Positions 6,056 through 10,688 of a stretch of DNA of 10,688 nucleotides are shown here, piece after piece; position 1 is the first letter of the stretch, and the number at the start of each line of letters is the position of its first letter. Both the position numbers and the translations under genes were made by a program. The stretch covers positions 1-10,688 of the forward strand of contig JAEDNK010000048.1 of assembly GCA_016302545.1 (NCBI GenBank). The letters run 5' to 3'. The DNA is from Bacillota bacterium (GTDB lineage: Bacteria > Bacillota > Clostridia > Peptostreptococcales > Anaerovoracaceae). Below the pieces are notes generated by a model, which worked only from the letters and a program-made list of their open reading frames with translations, was not told the DNA's origin and ran no database searches.

Positions 6056-7204
6056 ATGTATAAAATATCTACATTAAACAAAATATCACCTGCGGGTCTT
6101 TCCCGTTTTAACGAGGAGTACATACTGACCGATAAGATAGAAGAGGCTGATGGAATACTGGTAAGAAGCCAGGATATGCACGAAATGGAGTTTTCGGACA
6201 ATCTGCGCGCCATAGCCAGAGCCGGAGCCGGGGTAAACAACATTCCCCTGGACCGCTGTGCCGAGAATGGAATAGTAGTTTTTAACACTCCGGGCGCCAA
6301 TGCCAATGCGGTTAAGGAACTGGTGCTCTGCGGTCTCTTTCTTGCCGCCAGAAATGTACCCGCCGCCCTTGACTGGGCAAAGGGCCTTACGGAAGATGTC
6401 AGCGGTGCCGTAGAAAAGGGCAAGTCACAGTTTGCAGGACATGAAATCGCAGGAAAAACTCTGGGAATCGTAGGACTTGGAGCCATAGGCCGCAAGGTTG
6501 CAGCCTCTGCCAAGGCCCTGGGCATGGAAATCGTCGGTTATGACCCTTACTTTGTTTCCGGCGGAGAAGGAATCAGCGTATACACGGATTTAGAGGAAAT
6601 GCTGGGTATCTGCGACTACATCACCCTTCACCTGCCTGCAAACGATACTACCAAGGGGATGGTAGACAGCCGGCTTTTCGCTGCAATGAAGGAGGGCGCT
6701 GTGCTCCTTAACTTCTCCAGAGATAAACTGGTAAACGATATGGATCTTGCAGTGGCTTTGGAATCAGGCAGGGTTTCACAGTATGTAACGGACTTTCCTA
6801 ACGATAATCTCATAGGAAGAAAGAATGTAATACTTCTTCCTCATCTTGGTGCCTCCACGGAAGAAGCGGAGGACAACTGCGCTGCCATGGCCGCTGACGA
6901 AATCCGTAACTACTTTGAAAACGGCAACATTATCAACTCCGTAAACTTCCCTGAACTGGATATGGGTCCGCTGGAAAAAGGAATCAGGCTCTCGTTCATA
7001 GTCAAGGATATGACCGATCCGGCTGCGGAAATTCTCCAAATGCTTTCTGCTGCCGACATACAGACAGCCCGAATAATGGCGTCCCGCCGTTCCGACGGTA
7101 TCTCCTATGTGCTGGTCGAGGCTGCATCAGAAAACGTGCCTGCACTTCTCTTCTCAGGAGAGAGCGGAGCCAGGATTATCAAATACAGATCAGTGGAAAA
7201 ATAA
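6056..7204 (+). CDS. serA: D-3-phosphoglycerate dehydrogenase
   Basis: NAD-dependent enzyme that oxidises 3-phosphoglycerate to 3-phosphohydroxypyruvate, the first committed step of serine synthesis. The 382-residue protein is the short form. An N-terminal catalytic part carries VRSQD (36-40), RAGAGVNNI (55-63) and the NTPGANANAVKEL motif (77-89). The Rossmann NAD domain has GIVGLGAIGRKVA (137-149), with Asp163 at the end of the second strand favouring NAD over NADP. Catalytic Arg222 is in NFSRDKLVND and His263 in LPHLGAST. The glutamate normally found in the DVF-x-E-P segment is not seen; the region reads VTDFPNDN. Residues about 310-382 resemble an ACT regulatory domain, so feedback by serine is possible. 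Start choice is firm: GGAGGA lies 6 nt before the ATG. The gene is transcribed alone and ends at a hairpin before the convergent operon. Confidence 0.95.
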   Translation: MYKISTLNKISPAGLSRFNEEYILTDKIEEADGILVRSQDMHEMEFSDNLRAIARAGAGVNNIPLDRCAENGIVVFNTPGANANAVKELVLCGLFLAARNVPAALDWAKGLTEDVSGAVEKGKSQFAGHEIAGKTLGIVGLGAIGRKVAASAKALGMEIVGYDPYFVSGGEGISVYTDLEEMLGICDYITLHLPANDTTKGMVDSRLFAAMKEGAVLLNFSRDKLVNDMDLAVALESGRVSQYVTDFPNDNLIGRKNVILLPHLGASTEEAEDNCAAMAADEIRNYFENGNIINSVNFPELDMGPLEKGIRLSFIVKDMTDPAAEILQMLSAADIQTARIMASRRSDGISYVLVEAASENVPALLFSGESGARIIKYRSVEK

Positions 7205-7232
7205 AATACCCCTTATGAAACAGGTCAAGGGG
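7197..7232 (-). terminator. Intrinsic terminator of the rdgB-to-PF06541 operon
   Basis: On the minus strand CCCCTT (7227-7232) pairs with AAGGGG (7209-7214) across a 12-nt loop that can close further with two more pairs. It is followed by TATTTTATTTTT (7197-7208), a proper U-rich tail. The tail lies over the last codons of serA. It stands 66 bp after the stop of the PF06541 gene and is the first good minus-strand terminator there. Confidence 0.65.
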
Positions 7233-7243
7233 CGTTGCTCTAA

Positions 7244-7299
7244 GGGTTTTTAGGCGAGTCTGCCTTAACTCGCCTTAAACCCACTGTATTATTTTTCTT
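7244..7299 (+). terminator. Probable terminator of serA
   Basis: An inner perfect 8-bp stem AGGCGAGT (7252-7259) with ACTCGCCT (7268-7275) sits on an outer 6-bp stem GGGTTT (7244-7249) with AAACCC (7277-7282), joined by a small internal loop. A T-rich run follows at 7287-7299 and reaches into the end of the convergent gene. The T run begins some nucleotides after the stem, so the terminator is less canonical than its minus-strand partner. Confidence 0.55.
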
Positions 7300-8095
7300 A
7301 AACTTCTTCTGTCTCCTTTTCCTCAGGGTACTGCTTCAGCACCGCATCCCGCCACTCATTCATAGTGCTGCCATTAAAGGCTTCCTGCAATTCCAGATAC
7401 CTCTGCAGGTGTTCTCTCAGCTGTTCGCCGGAAGCAAATCTGAGGAACCAGTGGAGTTTTTCCTTGTTTTCTTCGGAACGCTGACGAATCTGCTGACGCA
7501 GTTCTTCGTAACGAACCAGAATATCGTTCTCTTTTGCGAATGTACGCACCTTGGCGACAATACCCAATGAATAGACAACATCAACTGCGAATACGCCGAA
7601 AAACATTCCCACCACAAATGAAAATGCCAGATTATCTGCAAACCACTGCAGCGCATCGAGAATATGGGGATGTATGAGAAAATAATAAACGGCCCCTAAA
7701 ATCGCCCAGTAAAACGAAAACTTCAGACATATTATTCCCTGAAAATTAAATTTTTCGTTGCTGTAATCCCAGAGCTTTACCTTCATTCCCTTTATGAAGA
7801 TTACGCCGGCTATGTACTCGAATAAGGTCATTACCAGCGCCATTACGATGAAAAGTAATATCTTGCTTCCTGCGGTAACTTCCCTTATGAGAGATGTTTT
7901 TTCAAGGCTTGCAAGGAGATAAAGGGCACATAGACCAAAACCGTACAGCGGAAGATAAGGGCCCGCAAGAAAGCCGGGATTCACCCATCTGCGGCTCACA
8001 TTGTCAGGACTGAATCTCCTGTATATTACCTCAAGGCCCCAGCCCAGAAAACATCCTATGAAAAAGAGAAACGCCAGTATCAGGAAATTATTCAT
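7298..8095 (-). CDS. PF06541 (CmpB-type, 'putative ABC transporter permease') membrane protein
   Basis: A 265-residue integral membrane protein with family hallmarks: GWGLEVIYRR (18-27), WVNPGFLAGPYLPLYGFG (37-54), LFEYIAGVIF (91-100) and the KLWDYSNEKFNFQG segment (107-120). About five hydrophobic segments are seen, near 3-23, 43-63, 78-101, 124-142 and 156-180. They are followed by a charged, helical, probably cytoplasmic tail (about 183-265) rich in Glu, Arg and Gln. The family is labelled a putative ABC transporter permease, but no ATPase or binding protein is present nearby and the function is not established. The ATG at 8095 overlaps the end of the lipid kinase gene by 8 bp and has GGGGAGG at 8104-8110, so it is the last gene of that operon. 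Confidence 0.82.
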   Translation of the reverse strand: MNNFLILAFLFFIGCFLGWGLEVIYRRFSPDNVSRRWVNPGFLAGPYLPLYGFGLCALYLLASLEKTSLIREVTAGSKILLFIVMALVMTLFEYIAGVIFIKGMKVKLWDYSNEKFNFQGIICLKFSFYWAILGAVYYFLIHPHILDALQWFADNLAFSFVVGMFFGVFAVDVVYSLGIVAKVRTFAKENDILVRYEELRQQIRQRSEENKEKLHWFLRFASGEQLREHLQRYLELQEAFNGSTMNEWRDAVLKQYPEEKETEEV

Positions 8096-9008
8096 GCCTT
8101 CTGCCTCCCCTGTTTCTGTGTCCGGCCATCATAAGCTCAATGGCATGATGGAGATTTTTTATTTCAATTTCCTCGCAGCCCTCCTGATACTCACCGTCAA
8201 GAGACCATGATGTATCCTTGTCTGCATGTATCTTAAATTCACTGCCGTTAATAAAAACCAGTTTGTTTGATTCGTAATTCTGTGAATTGAGCATGTACAC
8301 GATTTCAGCCAGATCGATAAGATCATTAGGCGCCTTTACCAGCAGCAGCTCGAATCTGCCGTCGCTCATATCCACCAGCTTAGGGTTCAGTGTCAGAATG
8401 CCCGCCAGCGATGTGGAGTTGCTGATAGCTCCGAATATATAGTCGTCTTCATAAATCTGACCATCGGCCTCGATTATCATATGCTCCTTGCGTATGGATG
8501 CAATACTGTTGATTCCCTCCAGAATATACGCCAGATGCCCCAAGGCATTCTTTACATTTTGCGGAGTCGCATAAGATGCTTTGGTAAAGGCTCCAAAAGA
8601 GGCCACATAAGAAAAGTTTCTGCCGTTAAAGCTTCCCACATCAAAGGATACAGGCTCCCCGTTGACCACATCACGTGCTGCAGCCAGAATATTTTTAGGA
8701 ATATCAAGGCTGCTGGCAAAATCGTTGGTGCTCCCTGCCGGAATATACCCGATAGGCACCCTTATGCCGCTTTCAATGACTCCTGAAACCACCTCGTTAA
8801 AAGTTCCGTCACCGCCAATGGCAGTAATAAGGTCCACCTGAGAAGCATATTCTCTGGCATAAAGGGTACCGTCTCCTCTCTTGGTTGTGGTCAGAACCGT
8901 GCATACATAATCGGCAGTGGTAAAAATATCAATTATGTCTGTAAGATATTTATTTGCTCGTTTTGTTCCGGAGCACGGGTTGATAATTATAAGCGCTTTT
9001 TTTGACAT
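8088..9008 (-). CDS. Diacylglycerol kinase / YegS-type lipid kinase
   Basis: An ATP-dependent lipid kinase of the DAGK catalytic-domain family (DgkB/YegS/BmrU relatives), expected at the inner face of the membrane, phosphorylating diacylglycerol or a similar lipid. Motifs are NPCSGT (10-15), the nucleotide-binding GGDGTFNEV (65-73), PAGSTNDFA (90-98) and DGE (271-273), where the acidic residues match the catalytic and phosphate-handling positions of the family. The protein is 306 residues, the usual length. The ATG at 9008 was chosen because AAAGGGGG (9016-9023) stands 7 nt upstream and the protein then begins directly at the conserved first strand. A TTG at 9053, overlapping the yihY stop as TTGA, would add 15 residues but lacks a ribosome binding site. 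Substrate cannot be told from sequence; DgkB of the lipid-recycling pathway is one option. Confidence 0.9.
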   Translation of the reverse strand: MSKKALIIINPCSGTKRANKYLTDIIDIFTTADYVCTVLTTTKRGDGTLYAREYASQVDLITAIGGDGTFNEVVSGVIESGIRVPIGYIPAGSTNDFASSLDIPKNILAAARDVVNGEPVSFDVGSFNGRNFSYVASFGAFTKASYATPQNVKNALGHLAYILEGINSIASIRKEHMIIEADGQIYEDDYIFGAISNSTSLAGILTLNPKLVDMSDGRFELLLVKAPNDLIDLAEIVYMLNSQNYESNKLVFINGSEFKIHADKDTSWSLDGEYQEGCEEIEIKNLHHAIELMMAGHRNRGGRRHE

Positions 9009-9049
9009 TATTTTTCCCCCTTTGTTAAGCCCTTTGCTGCGATAAAAAT

Positions 9050-9925
9050 TCAAAAGATGTTGAGCGGTTTTCTCCTTGATTTTGCCTCTTCGGCTATTGG
9101 CTTCCGGTTAACAGGTCTTGTTGCCCACCATACCCTGTTGATGGTTATTCCCAGGCACATCACCCAGGACATGAACCAGAACCACATAAGCAGAGCTACT
9201 ATATTGGAAAATGAACCGTAAAGTATGTCATAGTTTGTACTCCTGGTGGAGTAGATGTTATATACAAATGTCACCAGCAAAAATCCTACCGAGGCAAACA
9301 CGCTTCCCGGCACGATGTCCCTGAAAGGAACTTTTTTTGAAGGCAGAACATAGTAGTTATATGAAATCATGAAGAAATACAGAGCTGCTGCCAATGGCCA
9401 TCTGAGTGTAAGCCAGAAGGCATCAGCCATTTCCGTTGCTTTTACAATGCCGAATGCCAGTTTCAGAATCACCTGCCCGTAAACCAGCACCACAAGCGAA
9501 AAGACTACGGTAAATAATGTTACAATCATAGTCTTGATGGCACGAAGTCTGTCTTTGACATATCCGTCACCGGTGCTGTCTCCGTCAGTCAAAGTGTAAT
9601 TGGTAACCCTTATCAATGCAAACTGCACTCTGGATGCAGCCCAAAGGGCGATAACCGCCATAAATATGCTGTTTGCTCCGGACGGATGATAGGTGAGCAT
9701 ATCCTGAAGTGCATCAAGTCCCTCACCGGTCATGTTAATATTAGCCCACTCCTGTAAGCTGTCAAGGGACAGTGAAAACAGACCCATCAGCTGGGAAAAC
9801 AGTATGATAGTAGGCAAAATCGACAAAAACAAGAAAAATGCCAGCTGTGCGGCAACTCCCTGATAATACGGGTCTTGAAACTGATCAATCCCAAGTATAA
9901 TCATCTTTTTTAATCTTTTTCCCAT
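9050..9925 (-). CDS. YihY/virulence factor BrkB family membrane protein
   Basis: A 291-residue inner membrane protein of the YihY/BrkB (UPF0761) family. The family signature near the N-terminus is clear: DQFQDPYYQGVAAQLAFFLF, followed by LSILPTIILF (34-43). Six hydrophobic segments fit the family: about 25-50, 84-104, 132-158, 172-192, 204-226 and 238-263. The AALWAASRVQFAL-like segment (91-104) and the later VPGSVFASVGFLL (205-217) are also typical. The biochemical role is unknown; the old labels ribonuclease BN and serum-resistance factor are not good evidence for function. The start at 9925 lies 6 bp after the rdgB stop, with AGGCGAGG at a rather long 12-nt distance. An alternative ATG at 9904 would remove seven residues. 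It is placed between rdgB and the lipid kinase in one operon. Confidence 0.88.
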   Translation of the reverse strand: MGKRLKKMIILGIDQFQDPYYQGVAAQLAFFLFLSILPTIILFSQLMGLFSLSLDSLQEWANINMTGEGLDALQDMLTYHPSGANSIFMAVIALWAASRVQFALIRVTNYTLTDGDSTGDGYVKDRLRAIKTMIVTLFTVVFSLVVLVYGQVILKLAFGIVKATEMADAFWLTLRWPLAAALYFFMISYNYYVLPSKKVPFRDIVPGSVFASVGFLLVTFVYNIYSTRSTNYDILYGSFSNIVALLMWFWFMSWVMCLGITINRVWWATRPVNRKPIAEEAKSRRKPLNIF

Positions 9926-9931
9926 CCCGAA

Positions 9932-10531
9932 CTATATCCTCGCCTCTAATAGTTTTTCCAATTCAGCCAAGGCCGCCGCTCTATGGCTTATTGCATTTTT
10001 TTCTTCCGCTGAAAGCTGTGCAAAGGTCTTTTCATATCCATCCGGTACAAACAGCGGGTCATAACCGAACCCCCCGTCTCCTGCAGGTTCTGTTATTATC
10101 CTTCCGTGGCACTCTCCACGGGCTGTGAGAGCGGTTCCGTCAGGGTAAACCATCGTAATCACCGATACGAACTTCGCAGTTCTTTTATTCGCCGGAACGC
10201 CCTCAAGGAGCTTAAGGAGCTTTTCGTTATTCTTCCCGTCGTTTCCGTCTTCACCGGCAAATCTGGCAGAATACACTCCCGGTGCACCGCCAAGATAATC
10301 CACCATAAGACCCGAATCATCTGCCAGAGTAATTTTACCGCACAGCTTCATTATTTCTTCGGCCTTTTTAAGTGAATTTGCTTCGAAGGTATCACCGTCT
10401 TCCTCAATTTCAACAGGAGGTACCCCCGCCTCATCCCTTGAAATTATCCTCATTCCGAATTTTTTTGTAATAGCCTCGATTTCTTCTATCTTATGTCTGT
10501 TACGAGAAGCTGCAACAATTATTCTATCCAT
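9932..10531 (-). CDS. rdgB: XTP/dITP diphosphatase (non-canonical purine NTP pyrophosphatase)
   Basis: Ham1/RdgB-family enzyme that hydrolyses dITP, ITP and XTP to the monophosphate plus pyrophosphate, keeping deaminated purines out of DNA and RNA. The 199-residue length is standard. Motifs are the N-terminal AASRNRHKIEEI (7-18), with the conserved Asn11 and Lys14 that bind phosphates, the DTFEANSLKKA segment (47-57), the catalytic ADDSGL (70-75), GGAPGVYSARFAG (81-93), GFGYDPLF (154-161) for base recognition, and SHRAAAL (182-188). The loop often reading AT-x-N-x-x-K is AASRNRHK here, a mild variant. The ATG at 10531 has AAATGGGG about 9 nt upstream and is separated by 34 bp from the end of the preceding receiver-domain gene, with no promoter or terminator seen between them. 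Confidence 0.95.
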   Translation of the reverse strand: MDRIIVAASRNRHKIEEIEAITKKFGMRIISRDEAGVPPVEIEEDGDTFEANSLKKAEEIMKLCGKITLADDSGLMVDYLGGAPGVYSARFAGEDGNDGKNNEKLLKLLEGVPANKRTAKFVSVITMVYPDGTALTARGECHGRIITEPAGDGGFGYDPLFVPDGYEKTFAQLSAEEKNAISHRAAALAELEKLLEARI

Positions 10532-10565
10532 ATATTATTTCCCCATTTCTGTAATAATTCGTATC

Positions 10566-10688
10566 TCATTTTTTTCTTCTCAGCTGCCTGAGAATTGCCT
10601 TTACTCTCTCCATGTCAATAGGCTTTGCAGTGTGTGCATTCATACCTGCATCCAGAGCACGCTTAATATCCTCCTCAAATACAAAGGC
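10566..10688 (-). CDS. C-terminal end of a response-regulator receiver domain protein (partial)
   Basis: The last 40 codons of a minus-strand gene, cut by the window edge, end at a TGA (10566-10568). They read as the final third of a CheY-like receiver domain: FEEDIKRALDAGMNAHTAKP is the alpha4/beta5 region, with the conserved Lys-Pro and the AGMN motif, followed by the last helix IDMERVKAILRQLRRKK. Because the receiver domain is at the very C-terminus, and because this version (EDI-x-x-ALDAGMNAH-x-AKP) is common in clostridial hybrid sensor kinases, a hybrid histidine kinase is the likely identity. A stand-alone regulator is possible. The phospho-acceptor Asp lies outside the window. It may be co-transcribed with rdgB, 34 bp downstream. 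Confidence 0.8.
   Translation of the reverse strand, partial: AFVFEEDIKRALDAGMNAHTAKPIDMERVKAILRQLRRKK

Noticed and set aside
5950..6525. A 191-codon open frame on the minus strand opposite serA.
   Set aside because: Its translation is a low-complexity Ala/Pro/Ser-rich product with no recognisable family, has no ribosome binding site, and runs through the serC/serA promoter region; it is the antisense shadow of serA.
8990..9008. A run of seven A residues just after the lipid kinase start codon, as a possible phase-variable tract.
   Set aside because: The run encodes ordinary Lys-Lys, is short, and there is no other sign of frame switching.
9009..9053. TTG start for the lipid kinase at 9053, overlapping the yihY stop as TTGA.
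   Set aside because: No Shine-Dalgarno sequence precedes it, while the ATG at 9008 has AAAGGGGG at 7 nt and begins at the conserved first strand.
1..10688. Mobile elements, CRISPR arrays, tRNA or rRNA genes, toxin-antitoxin or phage-defence genes.
   Set aside because: No transposase, repeat array, cloverleaf or defence-type domain was seen on either strand; nearly all sequence is accounted for by housekeeping-type genes.

Overview
The window reads as a compact chromosomal segment from a low-to-moderate GC Firmicute, most likely a member of the Clostridia. The reasons are strong GGAGG-type ribosome binding sites, frequent gene overlaps, a DUF1292 protein, a clostridial-type short SerA, an archaeal-style (ApgM-like) phosphoglycerate-mutase homologue, and a CmpB-type (PF06541) membrane protein. 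No insertion sequences, phage genes, tRNAs, rRNAs or CRISPR arrays are visible. The genus cannot be named from the sequence alone.

Layout. From about 6000 leftwards runs a minus-strand gene string: serC, an ApgM-like alkaline-phosphatase-superfamily enzyme, a D-Ala-D-Ala carboxypeptidase (dacF-like), uvrC, and then a small acidic DUF1292 protein that has its own candidate promoter. serC and the ApgM-like gene abut with zero spacing, and dacF and uvrC overlap by one base (TGATG), so at least the first four genes look like one operon. serA runs rightwards from the same intergenic region. At 7209-7282 serA meets a second minus-strand operon head-on, with a hairpin terminator for each direction. 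That second operon, in transcription order, is the tail of a response-regulator receiver domain protein (probably a hybrid histidine kinase, cut by the window edge), rdgB, a YihY/BrkB membrane protein, a diacylglycerol/YegS-type lipid kinase and the PF06541 membrane protein.

How the genes work together. SerA and SerC catalyse the first two steps of serine synthesis from 3-phosphoglycerate. No recognisable phosphoserine phosphatase is present; the only other metabolic enzyme in the cluster is the ApgM-like protein, which may supply 3-phosphoglycerate or may do another phospho-transfer or hydrolysis step. The carboxypeptidase trims peptidoglycan stem peptides, UvrC is the nucleotide-excision endonuclease, and RdgB removes damaged purine nucleotides. 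YihY, the lipid kinase and the PF06541 protein are a membrane-related group of uncertain specific function.

The most striking non-coding element is the 107-bp serC/serA divergent region. Two candidate sigma-A promoters overlap in mirror image around one centre (6002): each -35 box lies in the 17-bp spacer of the other, and each start codon is exactly 54 bp from the centre. This is a natural place for a single regulator to control both serine genes. No wholly new multi-gene system was recognised. The best leads are this symmetric promoter, the possible function of the ApgM-like enzyme, and a strong hairpin built into the first codons of uvrC.
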